A DNA stretch of 64,000 bases from Chitinophaga pinensis (GTDB lineage: Bacteria; Bacteroidota; Bacteroidia; UKL13-3): contig CAMARW010000001.1 in the NCBI GenBank assembly GCA_945860865.1, positions 262,154 to 326,153 on the forward strand, written 5' to 3'. Below the pieces are notes generated by a model. It had not been told where the DNA came from. It did not search any database and was given only the letters and a program-made list of their open reading frames with translations. Made by a program: the position numbers and the translations under genes. Positions 17,860 through 26,184 of the stretch are shown in pieces; the first letter of the stretch is position 1; each line of letters opens with the position of its first letter.

Positions 17860-18855
17860 ATGAATATAAACGAAATATTAAAACAACGAATTCTCATTTT
17901 AGATGGTGCCATGGGTACCATGATTCAGCGGTATAAGCTGGAAGAGAAAGATTTTAGAAATGAAGCATTGGCTAACCATGCAAGACCGCTTCAGGGTAAT
18001 AACGACCTATTAAGTTTTACCCGACCAGATGTTATTAAAGCCATTCACAAACAGTATTTTGAAGCAGGGGCAGATATCATTGAAACCAATACGTTTAGTG
18101 GTACTACCATTGCTCAGGCCGACTACGATTTGGGTCAGGAATGGGTAGATTTAATAAACTATGAAAGCGCCAAAATTGCCCGTGAGGTGGCCGATGAAAT
18201 TACAGCACTTAACCCGGCTAAACCGCGTTTTGTGGCAGGTGCTATGGGGCCAACCAACCGAACTTTGTCTATTAGTCCGGATGTAAACGACCCAGGCTTT
18301 AGGGCAGTTACTTTTGAAGAATTGGTGCTAGCCTACAAACAGCAAGCGCGCAAACTTATTGAGGGTGGTGTAGATATTATTTTAATTGAAACCATTTTTG
18401 ATACACTCAATGCCAAAGCGGCTTTATTTGCCGTAGATGAATTGTTTGAAGAGCTTGGCAAACATTGGCCAGTTATGATTTCGGGAACCATAACAGATGC
18501 TTCTGGCAGAACCTTATCGGGTCAAACCACCGAAGCCTTTTTAATTAGCATGCAACATATGCCGCTCTTAAGCATAGGATTAAATTGTGCCTTAGGAGCA
18601 AGCGCCCTTAGACCTTATTTGCAGGTTTTAAATAACAATGCGCCGTTTTATGTAAGCGCTTATCCAAATGCTGGTTTGCCCAACGAATTTGGTGAATACG
18701 ATGAATCGCCTGCAGCCATGGCAAAGCAAGTAGAAGAGTTTTGCAAAGAAGGCCTGGTAAATATCCTCGGCGGTTGCTGCGGCACCACGCCAGATCACAT
18801 CCAAGCGATAGGAGAAATGGCCGCTAGGTATGAACCAAGGAAGCTTTTAGCATAA
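17860..18855 (+). CDS. metH: Methionine synthase, homocysteine-binding subunit (split MetH N-terminal part)
   Basis: 331 residues covering only the homocysteine S-methyltransferase domain of MetH. The zinc ligands are visible as LNCALGA and [10 protein letters not shown] near the C-terminus. The start [23 protein letters not shown] fits MetH; in-frame ATGs further upstream would translate through the repeats and the end of the riboswitch and are rejected. Other MetH domains are encoded by the gene at 19298. Flavobacteria and relatives are known to have MetH split at this boundary. The unusual point is the foreign gene placed between the two parts. Expression should respond to SAM through the upstream riboswitch. 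Confidence 0.93.
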   Translation: MNINEILKQRILILDGAMGTMIQRYKLEEKDFRNEALANHARPLQGNNDLLSFTRPDVIKAIHKQYFEAGADIIETNTFSGTTIAQADYDLGQEWVDLINYESAKIAREVADEITALNPAKPRFVAGAMGPTNRTLSISPDVNDPGFRAVTFEELVLAYKQQARKLIEGGVDIILIETIFDTLNAKAALFAVDELFEELGKHWPVMISGTITDASGRTLSGQTTEAFLISMQHMPLLSIGLNCALGASALRPYLQVLNNNAPFYVSAYPNAGLPNEFGEYDESPAAMAKQVEEFCKEGLVNILGGCCGTTPDHIQAIGEMAARYEPRKLLA

Positions 18856-18856
18856 T

Positions 18857-18885
18857 GTCCATAGTCCATAGACCATAGTCCATAG
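18857..18885. repeat. CCATAG-family repeat, copy E (left inverted repeat of cassette)
   Basis: A 29-bp run of four 7-base units (GTCCATA, GTCCATA, GACCATA, GTCCATA) plus one base. It starts two bases after the stop of the homocysteine-domain gene and ends 7 bp before the four-helix-bundle ATG. Copy F is its inverted partner. Confidence 0.85.
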
Positions 18886-18892
18886 TGAAGAT

Positions 18893-19246
18893 ATGTTTAA
18901 ATTTGAAAATTTAGCGGTTTGGAGGAAGTCAATTGAATTAATTGGTTTTATTGATTTTGTGGTAAAGAAATTTCCCAAAGATGAAGTCTATGTGCTAAGT
19001 TCTCAAATTAAAAGAGCCTCAGATTCTGTCGCTTTGAATATTGCAGAAGGGTCGCAAGGACAATCAAACCCGGAGTTTTCAAAATTTGTTGGATATGCCA
19101 TTAGGTCTGCCATCGAAGTTGTTTGTTGCATACATATTGCCAAAACAAGAGAGATTATTAGTAAAGAGGATTTTGATAAAATATATGAAGATTGTGAGGT
19201 TTTAATCAAAATGTTACAATCATTAAGAATAACATTAAATAAGTAA
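18893..19246 (+). CDS. Four-helix bundle protein (S23/IVS family)
   Basis: 117 residues. MFKFENLAVWRKSIELIGFIDFVVKKFPKDEVYVLSSQIKRASDSVALNIAEGSQG is the standard N-terminus of the 23S-rRNA-intervening-sequence (S23) four-helix bundle family, including the SVALNIAEG helix. Members sit in rRNA intervening sequences, as accessory proteins (Avd) of diversity-generating retroelements, or as lone genes of unknown role; they tend to bind nucleic acid. Here the gene separates the two parts of metH and is flanked by inverted 29-bp repeats 7 and 8 bp away. No reverse transcriptase or variable repeat is present, so it is not a DGR. Confidence 0.9.
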   Translation: MFKFENLAVWRKSIELIGFIDFVVKKFPKDEVYVLSSQIKRASDSVALNIAEGSQGQSNPEFSKFVGYAIRSAIEVVCCIHIAKTREIISKEDFDKIYEDCEVLIKMLQSLRITLNK

Positions 19247-19254
19247 AAATTTAG

Positions 19255-19283
19255 CTATGGTCTATGGTCCATGGACTATCAAC
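19255..19283. repeat. CCATAG-family repeat, copy F (right inverted repeat of cassette)
   Basis: Inverted copy of E, starting 8 bp after the four-helix-bundle stop. It overlaps the first in-frame ATG (19271) of the second metH gene, which supports use of the next ATG at 19298 as the original start. Confidence 0.82.
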
Positions 19284-19297
19284 AAAAAATACAAACA

Positions 19298-21970
19298 ATG
19301 AACAAAGATTATACATTACGACTCTCAGGACTTGAACCACTTGTAATTACCAAAGAAACCAACTTTGTAAACGTAGGTGAACGCACCAATGTTACGGGTT
19401 CTAAGATGTTTTTGAGATTAATACGTGAAGGCAATTTTGATGCTGCTTTGGCTGTGGCCAGGGAGCAAGTTGAGGGCGGTGCGCAGATTATTGATATTAA
19501 CATGGATGAGGGAATGATTGATGGCGTGGAAGCCATGGAGCGTTTCCTTAAATTGATTGCCTCCGAGCCAGATATTTCTCGTGTGCCTATTATGATAGAT
19601 TCGTCTAAATGGGAAATAATTGAAGCGGGATTAAAATGCGTGCAGGGGAAGTGTGTGGTAAATTCTATTTCGCTTAAAGGGGGTGAGGAAGAATTTGTGC
19701 GCCAAGCCAAAACAGTGAAGCGTTTTGGAGCTGCCGTAATTGTAATGTTGTTTGATGAATTGGGTCAGGCCGATAACTTTGAACGACGTATAGAAATTGC
19801 CGAGCGTGCTTATAGGATATTAACCGAAAAAGTACACTTTCCGGCAGGTGATATTATTTTCGACCCTAATATTTTTCCAGTGGCAACAGGCATGGAAGAA
19901 CACCGCAGAAATGCCATCGATTTTTTTAGGGGTAGCAAATGGATAACAGAAAATTTACCTGGTGCAAAAATTAGTGGAGGTGTAAGTAATGTGTCTTTCT
20001 CGTTTAGGGGAAATGATAAGGTGCGCGAAGCCATGCACAGCGCTTTCTTGTATCATGGCATACAAAACGGTATGACCATGGGTATTGTGAATCCTAGTCA
20101 GTTAGAGGTTTACGACCAAATTGACAAAGAACTCCTGGATATGGTGGAAGACGTGCTTTTGGATAGGAAAGAAGATGCCACAGAAAGGTTGTTGGATTAT
20201 GCAGAAAAAGTAAAAGGCAAAGGCAAAGAAAAAGTACTGGATTTGGAATGGAGAAATGCCCCAGTTTCTGATAGGTTATCGCATGCTTTGGTAAAAGGTA
20301 TTGTTGAGTTTATCGACCAAGATACAGAAGAAGCTCGTCAGCTATTTAATAAGCCTTTGGAGGTAATTGAAGGTCCGTTAATGTCGGGTATGAATATAGT
20401 AGGAGACCTTTTTGGTTCGGGCAAAATGTTTTTACCGCAGGTGGTTAAGAGCGCAAGGGTAATGAAAAAAGCAGTGGCTTATTTGCTGCCTTACATGGAT
20501 GCCGAGAAGAAATTAAGTGGCGATACCAGCACCTCGCAAGGCAAAATATTAATGGCTACCGTAAAAGGTGATGTGCATGATATTGGGAAAAATATTGTGG
20601 GTGTGGTAATGGCTTGTAATAATTTTGAAATTATTGATATTGGGGTAATGGTGCCAGCAGAAAAGATTTTGGAAGCAGCCATTAGAGAAAAGGTAGATGT
20701 AATTGGTTTAAGTGGTTTAATTACGCCTAGCCTAGATGAAATGGTGCATGTGGCCAAAGAAATGGAACGCTTGGGCATGAAAATTCCTTTGCTTATTGGC
20801 GGCGCAACCACTTCTAGGGCACATACTGCTGTAAAAATAGACCCTGTTTATAGCGGACCCGTAGTGCATGTTTTAGATGCCAGTAAGAGTGTGCCGGTGG
20901 CGCAAAGTCTTATTAGCAAAGACCAATTGGCTGGCACTACCAAGCGTATTAAAGAAGAATACGAGCAATTTAGAATTGATTATAAAAATAGAAAAAAAGA
21001 CAAAAACTTTGTTGCCTTAACGCATGCGCAACAGAAGAAAATGGCGCTTACTTATGAGCAAATTGTAGCGCCTACTTTCTTGGGAAATAAAACGTTTATC
21101 GATTTTCCTTTAGATGAATTAAGAGAGCGAATAGACTGGACACCCTTTTTCCTTACTTGGGAATTAGTGGGTAAATATCCGCGTATTTTTGATGATAAAA
21201 TTGTGGGTGTAGAAGCCAAGAAATTATTTGAGGATGCCAATAAAATGTTGGATGAGGTTATTGCAAATAAGTTATTGGAAGCCCGCGCCGTGATTGGTTT
21301 CTATGAAGCTAATTCGGCAGGAGATGATGTAATTGTTCAAACTCCAGGCGGTGAGCAAACTTTCCATTTCTTACGCCAGCAAAATGAAAAAGCAGCCAAT
21401 TTACCTTATTTATGTTTGGCCGATTTTGTGGCACCCAAAGAAAGTGGTAAAAAGGATTATATGGGATTCTTTGCTGTAACAGCGGGCATAGGCATTGAGC
21501 CACTTATTGAGAAATATGAGGCCGATCACGATGATTATAATAGCATCATGATTAAAGCCATTGCAGATAGATTAGCAGAAGCCATGGCCGAGAAAATGCA
21601 TGAGTTGGTTCGAACCAAATATTGGGGATTTGTAGAAAATGAACAGCTTAGCAACGATGAAATCATCCACGAAAAATACATTAGCATTCGCCCAGCTCCA
21701 GGTTACCCTGCTTGTCCAGACCATACCGAAAAACGCAAGTTATTTGATTTATTACAAGCAGAAGAAGCAACCAGTATTACGCTCACAGAAAACTACGCCA
21801 TGTACCCAACTGCGGCCGTAAGTGGGTTCTATTTTGCGCATCCAGAAAGCAAGTATTTTGCCGTTGGTAAAATAGATAAAGACCAAGTAGTAGATTATGC
21901 AAACCGCAAAGGTGAATCTGTAGAATACATAGAAAAATGGCTTGCCCCATATTTGGCTTACGATAATTAG
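19298..21970 (+). CDS. metH: Methionine synthase, pterin/cobalamin/activation part (split MetH C-terminal part)
   Basis: About 890 residues holding the remaining MetH domains in order. The pterin-binding domain begins [13 protein letters not shown]; the cobalamin cap and binding domain carries [11 protein letters not shown] (DxHxxG, about residue 425) with the histidine that ligates cobalt; the SAM-binding reactivation domain carries [15 protein letters not shown] (about 797-811). The enzyme moves a methyl group from methyltetrahydrofolate through cobalamin to homocysteine bound on the separate subunit encoded at 17860. An upstream in-frame ATG at 19271 lies inside repeat F. B12 supply is probably served by the riboswitch-controlled uptake operon at 29-33 kb. 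Confidence 0.95.
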   Translation: MNKDYTLRLSGLEPLVITKETNFVNVGERTNVTGSKMFLRLIREGNFDAALAVAREQVEGGAQIIDINMDEGMIDGVEAMERFLKLIASEPDISRVPIMIDSSKWEIIEAGLKCVQGKCVVNSISLKGGEEEFVRQAKTVKRFGAAVIVMLFDELGQADNFERRIEIAERAYRILTEKVHFPAGDIIFDPNIFPVATGMEEHRRNAIDFFRGSKWITENLPGAKISGGVSNVSFSFRGNDKVREAMHSAFLYHGIQNGMTMGIVNPSQLEVYDQIDKELLDMVEDVLLDRKEDATERLLDYAEKVKGKGKEKVLDLEWRNAPVSDRLSHALVKGIVEFIDQDTEEARQLFNKPLEVIEGPLMSGMNIVGDLFGSGKMFLPQVVKSARVMKKAVAYLLPYMDAEKKLSGDTSTSQGKILMATVKGDVHDIGKNIVGVVMACNNFEIIDIGVMVPAEKILEAAIREKVDVIGLSGLITPSLDEMVHVAKEMERLGMKIPLLIGGATTSRAHTAVKIDPVYSGPVVHVLDASKSVPVAQSLISKDQLAGTTKRIKEEYEQFRIDYKNRKKDKNFVALTHAQQKKMALTYEQIVAPTFLGNKTFIDFPLDELRERIDWTPFFLTWELVGKYPRIFDDKIVGVEAKKLFEDANKMLDEVIANKLLEARAVIGFYEANSAGDDVIVQTPGGEQTFHFLRQQNEKAANLPYLCLADFVAPKESGKKDYMGFFAVTAGIGIEPLIEKYEADHDDYNSIMIKAIADRLAEAMAEKMHELVRTKYWGFVENEQLSNDEIIHEKYISIRPAPGYPACPDHTEKRKLFDLLQAEEATSITLTENYAMYPTAAVSGFYFAHPESKYFAVGKIDKDQVVDYANRKGESVEYIEKWLAPYLAYDN

Positions 21971-21977
21971 CAGGTAT

Positions 21978-22017
21978 TTGCCCTAAATGTTTATTTTTGA
22001 TTAAATATTTAGGGCAA
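21978..22017 (+). promoter_or_regulatory. 16-bp stem-loop covering the translation start of the next gene
   Basis: Arms 21978-21993 and 22002-22017 pair over 16 bp with one G-U or mismatch position and an 8-base T-rich loop. The right arm ends on the A of the ATG at 22017, so the hairpin would occupy the whole ribosome-binding region. No T-run follows, which argues against an ordinary terminator. Confidence 0.6.
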
Positions 22018-24746
22018 TGCTTAAAAAATTAATAACCGTTTCTGCTATAATACTTCTTTTCTTTTTCGGTTTGAACCAAACCTTTTTTTCGAAGTCTTCG
22101 CATTCCATAGATGGCATGACGATGAATTTAAAGGCGCGATTAAAGGCGATGGTAAAAATGTATGCCGATCCTTCATTGGGAACCATTCCGCCCAATATAC
22201 GCGCTTTAGAATTGGCTTATGCCAATACCTTACCTACAGATTTTTCTCAAAATAAATTTGCTACTTGGCAGTCTATTGGTCCGTACAATGTGGGTGGCAG
22301 AACCCGAGTATTAGCCATTGATATTTTAGATAAAGAGGTGTTAATTGCTGGCGCTGCAACAGGTGGCATCTGGCGCAGTACAAATGGCGGTATTTCTTGG
22401 TATCTAACCCAAATGAAAGACGCCCCAACAGCCAATATTACCAGTTTGGTTCAGGATAAAAGAAAAGGAAAAGAAAAAACTTGGTATGCCTCCACCGGCG
22501 AATTATATGGCGGCAGTTTGCCGGGTGCTTTTTACAATGGTAGCGGCGTGTATAAATCTACAGATGGCGGAGATACTTGGATTAAAACAGGCAATCTAAA
22601 CACTGGTTTGGGCGGCCTATCGGGTGCTTGGTCTGTAATTCATAGAATAGCCCTGAACCAAACCATTGATAGCATAGATGTAGTATTTGCAGCCAATTTT
22701 GATGGCATTTTTAGAAGCATCAATGGGGGTGCCACTTGGACAAAAGTGCGTGGTGGAAATTCGCAGGCTACAAGTTATAGTTATTTTACAGATGTGGCTG
22801 TTTCGCCCAAGGGTTTTGTATTTGCATCGCTTTCTGGTGGTGGCCAACACCAAGGAATTTGGCGCTCTGCTGATAATGGGAGAAACTGGATAAACATTTC
22901 TCCTGATAGTTTTCAATCTACTTGGGATAGAATTGCCATCGGCATAGCACCATCAGATGAAAATCAAGTGTATTTTGTGGCACATACTCCTGGGATCGGA
23001 AAAGAAAGTAAAACCTTTGAAGGAAGAAGCGAGTACAATAGTTTGTGGAAGTACACTTATGTAAGTGGAGATGGCAGCGGAGCAGGCGGAACTTGGAGTG
23101 ATAGGTCAGCAAATATTCCGGTTAACAATGAGATTTTTGGTAGTTATATTTCGCAGGGTGGTTATTGTTTAGAGGTAAACGTAAAGCCAGATGATGCCAA
23201 TACAGTGTTTTTAAGTGGAACCAATTTGTACCGATCAACGGATGGGTTCAGCACAAAAAATAATACGCTAATGATGGGCGGATATGGCGTGGGAACTACC
23301 CTTCCCGATTTTCAATTATATCCCAAACATCACCCTGATTGTCATGCTGTAGTTTTTTACCCCGATGATGTTAACCGCATGATTTCTGTGCACGATGGCG
23401 GTATTTCGCGTACGCAGAATTGTTTGGCGAGCAATGTTACTTGGGAGTATTTAAACAACGGCTATGTAACTACTCAATTTTATACCATTACCCAAGATGC
23501 TGCCAGTACCAGCAAGTTTACGGTGGGTGGTACACAAGACAATGGTACCTATGCATGTTTAGCGCCAGATGCTAGAAAAGAATGGTATATGCCTTTAAGT
23601 TATGATGGTTCGTATTGTTATGTAAAACCAGGCGGAGGCGAGGTGTATTTATCTATTCAACAAGGTAGAATGCACCGCATGATTCTAGATGCAGAGGGTA
23701 AGGCAACACAATATACGCGGATTGACCCAAAAGGAGTTGATAAAAACATTTATGAATTTATAAATCCGTTTACGCCAGATGCCAATAATTTTAAGGTGCT
23801 TTATACACCAGCTCAAACAGTAATTTGGCGTAATAGCGATATTACTGCCATTCCATTAAAAAGCAAATTAGATAGTAATGCAAGTAATATTAATTGGGTA
23901 GAATTAAGCAATACCCGCCTAACAGTTGCGGGAGATGAAATAACCTCTATTTTTAGCTCCAAGTCTCAAAACGATGTATTGTATTATGGCACACGCCGAG
24001 GCAGATTATTTAGGCTAAGCAATGCATCCAATACAAGTAGTGTTCCTGCTTTAATAAGTGGCACTAATTTCCCAAGTGCCTATTTGCATTGCATTACACA
24101 AGACCCAACAGATTCTGCTCGCATGTTTGTGGTGTTTACCAATTATGGTGTACACAGTTTATTTGAAACCAAAGATGCCGGACTAACTTGGCAGCCCATT
24201 GGAGGTAACTTAGAGCAAACGTCTACGGGCGGTGGTAATGGTCCGAGTTGTAGGTGGTTTACCATTGCACCAACCCAAGATAGTTTGGTATATTTTGTAG
24301 GTACAAGTACGGGTTTATATGCCACTAAAAAGATAGATGGCATGCAAACGGTATGGACCCGCCAAGGTGCTTCAACCATTGGTATGCAACCCGTAACCAT
24401 GATGCACCACAGAACCACAGATGGTAGAATGGTAGTGTCTACTTATGGTTCTGGTGTATTTGAATCGTATGTTAATTCGTTAAATCCAACTACCAGTATA
24501 AAAGAAAATAAGTTAAATGATTTTGTAGTTTATCCAAACCCAACATCCAATTATATTTGGCTAAAAGGCTTATCTAATGAAACAAATATTCGCTTCGAAA
24601 TCTACAACTTACAAGGAGCAAAAGTAAAGCAAGGCAATATCGTTTCTAATGAAGGAATTGATGTACAAGAATTGCTAGAAGGAATGTATATATTAAAACT
24701 GCAGATGCATGGAAATTGGCTTTCAAAAACCATTAGTATAAAATAA
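22017..24746 (+). CDS. Secreted beta-propeller (BNR/VPS10-like) protein with T9SS sorting domain
   Basis: 909 residues with an N-terminal signal peptide or anchor (MLKKLITVSAIILLFFFGL). It carries many Asp-box/BNR-type units: IWRSTNGGISWYL, VYKSTDGGDTWIK, IFRSINGGATWTK, IWRSADNGRNWIN, LFETKDAGLTWQPI. The C-terminus is a type A T9SS sorting domain (FVVYPNPTSNYIWLKG through GMYILKLQMHGNWLSKTISIK). It fits the large sialidase-like propeller proteins of Bacteroidota. The Asp boxes are structural, so glycosidase activity is not implied. The stop codon abuts the first 47-bp palindrome. Confidence 0.85.
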   Translation: MLKKLITVSAIILLFFFGLNQTFFSKSSHSIDGMTMNLKARLKAMVKMYADPSLGTIPPNIRALELAYANTLPTDFSQNKFATWQSIGPYNVGGRTRVLAIDILDKEVLIAGAATGGIWRSTNGGISWYLTQMKDAPTANITSLVQDKRKGKEKTWYASTGELYGGSLPGAFYNGSGVYKSTDGGDTWIKTGNLNTGLGGLSGAWSVIHRIALNQTIDSIDVVFAANFDGIFRSINGGATWTKVRGGNSQATSYSYFTDVAVSPKGFVFASLSGGGQHQGIWRSADNGRNWINISPDSFQSTWDRIAIGIAPSDENQVYFVAHTPGIGKESKTFEGRSEYNSLWKYTYVSGDGSGAGGTWSDRSANIPVNNEIFGSYISQGGYCLEVNVKPDDANTVFLSGTNLYRSTDGFSTKNNTLMMGGYGVGTTLPDFQLYPKHHPDCHAVVFYPDDVNRMISVHDGGISRTQNCLASNVTWEYLNNGYVTTQFYTITQDAASTSKFTVGGTQDNGTYACLAPDARKEWYMPLSYDGSYCYVKPGGGEVYLSIQQGRMHRMILDAEGKATQYTRIDPKGVDKNIYEFINPFTPDANNFKVLYTPAQTVIWRNSDITAIPLKSKLDSNASNINWVELSNTRLTVAGDEITSIFSSKSQNDVLYYGTRRGRLFRLSNASNTSSVPALISGTNFPSAYLHCITQDPTDSARMFVVFTNYGVHSLFETKDAGLTWQPIGGNLEQTSTGGGNGPSCRWFTIAPTQDSLVYFVGTSTGLYATKKIDGMQTVWTRQGASTIGMQPVTMMHHRTTDGRMVVSTYGSGVFESYVNSLNPTTSIKENKLNDFVVYPNPTSNYIWLKGLSNETNIRFEIYNLQGAKVKQGNIVSNEGIDVQELLEGMYILKLQMHGNWLSKTISIK

Positions 24747-24793
24747 ATTATCCCCGAAAATCGGAAGTTTAACTTCCGATTTTCGGGGATAAT
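24747..24793. repeat. 47-bp palindrome, left flank of AAA/DUF4143 copy 2
   Basis: A perfect palindrome with 23-bp arms around a single central base; the arms begin ATTATCCCCGAAAATCGG and the match extends two more A/T pairs outward. It touches the stop of the propeller gene and ends 6 bp from the stop of the ATPase gene. A second copy at 25996 has an identical right arm. Confidence 0.92.
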
Positions 24794-24799
24794 TTCTGC

Positions 24800-25981
24800 T
24801 TATCCGCATATTTTACTGAGTTTAATTTCTAAGAAGTTTCTGAGGCCAATAGAAAAAATATCTTTACTAAGCGGCCATTCTTCTTCGTCTCCTGGCGTAA
24901 TGATATAGTTGTATTTTGTGTTTAATTCTTTGATACTTTCGGTGTATCCTTTACTCAATTTTGGTTTTTCTGAGTATTTAATTTCTATGCTGGCCAAAGG
25001 GGTTATTCCTTTAACAAGAATGAGGTCAATTTCTGCGCCATCATGTGTTCTAAAATAGTATGGCTGAACCGAGTTTGGAAGCAACGAAATGATTTGTTCT
25101 ATTACATATCCTTCCCACGAATAACCCAATTGTGGATGGTATTGAAGGTTTTTGGCGTGTTGTATATCTAAGAGGTAATGCAATAGCCCACTGTCTCTGA
25201 TATAGACTTTCGGACTCTTAACCAATCTCTTGGAGGTGTTTTTATGGTAAGGCATTAGCTTGCGCACCATAAACGCACCTTGCAGGTAATCTAAGTAATG
25301 ATTTACGGTTTTAGCACTTACATCCAAGCCTTTTGAGAACGATTGTGCGTTCCAAATGCCACCATGATGATGGGCAAGCATACGCCAAAGTTTAAACATC
25401 AACTGCGGCGAAAAGCTAATGCCAAATAATAGGTTCAAGTCTCTTTCTATAAAGGTACGTGCAAAGCCATCCACCCACAATAAAAAGGCTTCGTCTGTTT
25501 TGGCTTTCCAAGCATCTGGAAAGCCTCCTCTAAACCAATGTTTTTGCAATGTGCCCGTTTTATTTGGCAGCTCAATAAGTAATAATGGCGTGGCTTCAAT
25601 ATAGTAGATTCTTCCTGCTAGTGATTCTGAACTGTCTTTCATTAAGGCTGGGCTTGCCGAACCTAATAACAAAAAACGACCTGTTTTTCTCTTTTTATCT
25701 ATAAGCGAGCGCATAATTGGAAATAACTCGGGCATACGTTGCACTTCATCAATGATAACTTGGTCGTTTTGATGTGCAGCTAAAAATAACTCTGGATTCT
25801 CAAATTTGCGAATGTCTTGCGGACTTTCTAAATCGAAGTAAACGCCATTTTTAGCAGCAATTTTCTTTTGGATTTGCTTGGCTAATGTGGTTTTGCCACA
25901 TTGCCTTGGGCCAATTAATCCAACAGCTGGAAATTGCTTGAGTACTTTTTCTATCTTTTTCTCTATTATCCTCGTTATCAT
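24800..25981 (-). CDS. AAA_14/DUF4143 ATPase, copy 2
   Basis: 393 residues. The P-loop ATPase domain has Walker A GPRQCGKT (about 24-31) and Walker B VIIDEVQ (about 76-82), followed by LLLGSASPALM. The DUF4143 domain ends in a restriction-endonuclease-like motif, HDGAEIDLILVKG then ASIEIKYSEKP (D..ExK). As in copy 1, this suggests an ATPase joined to a nuclease-type fold, with activity unproven. It is opposite in direction to its neighbours and enclosed by two copies of a 47-bp palindrome, 6 bp beyond its stop and 14 bp before its start. The whole 24747-26042 unit looks inserted between the propeller gene and asnS. Confidence 0.88.
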   Translation of the reverse strand: MITRIIEKKIEKVLKQFPAVGLIGPRQCGKTTLAKQIQKKIAAKNGVYFDLESPQDIRKFENPELFLAAHQNDQVIIDEVQRMPELFPIMRSLIDKKRKTGRFLLLGSASPALMKDSSESLAGRIYYIEATPLLLIELPNKTGTLQKHWFRGGFPDAWKAKTDEAFLLWVDGFARTFIERDLNLLFGISFSPQLMFKLWRMLAHHHGGIWNAQSFSKGLDVSAKTVNHYLDYLQGAFMVRKLMPYHKNTSKRLVKSPKVYIRDSGLLHYLLDIQHAKNLQYHPQLGYSWEGYVIEQIISLLPNSVQPYYFRTHDGAEIDLILVKGITPLASIEIKYSEKPKLSKGYTESIKELNTKYNYIITPGDEEEWPLSKDIFSIGLRNFLEIKLSKICG

Positions 25982-25995
25982 TTTACAAAGATAAA

Positions 25996-26042
25996 ATTAT
26001 CCCCGAAATATAGAAGTATAACTTCCGATTTTCGGGGATAAT
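25996..26042. repeat. 47-bp palindrome, right flank of AAA/DUF4143 copy 2
   Basis: Second copy of the 24747 palindrome. Its right arm is identical over 23 bases; its left arm differs at five positions, four of them clustered (about 26009-26012), so it is an imperfect hairpin. It lies in the promoter region of the ATPase gene. Confidence 0.9.
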
Positions 26043-26118
26043 TTATTTTTTTATAATCTTTTCAATGGGGTTTGGCTACTAATGCGCTACTATTTTCTTC
26101 ACTTTACATTGCTTTTTT

Positions 26119-26126
26119 ATCTTTGT
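26119..26126 (+). promoter_or_regulatory. Candidate -7 element for asnS
   Basis: TATCTTTG matches the Bacteroidota TAnnTTTG element, 59 bp before the preferred GTG start of asnS. No well-spaced -33 element is evident. Confidence 0.35.
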
Positions 26127-26184
26127 GTTGCGGCTTCTTATGGTTATTTTTGCCAATCAGATTTTAATAGTAAAAGTATTCATT

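Noticed and set aside
18893-19246. Diversity-generating retroelement accessory gene (Avd)
   Set aside because: The four-helix-bundle fold fits, but there is no reverse transcriptase, template repeat or variable repeat in the window.
17860-21970. Split MetH as a frameshifted gene
   Set aside because: The split falls at the domain boundary known from other Bacteroidota, and both parts are intact with own starts.
24735-26055. Target-site duplication around the palindrome-flanked ATPase
   Set aside because: Flanks are A/T-rich and I could not find a convincing duplicated stretch, so no transposition mechanism can be claimed.
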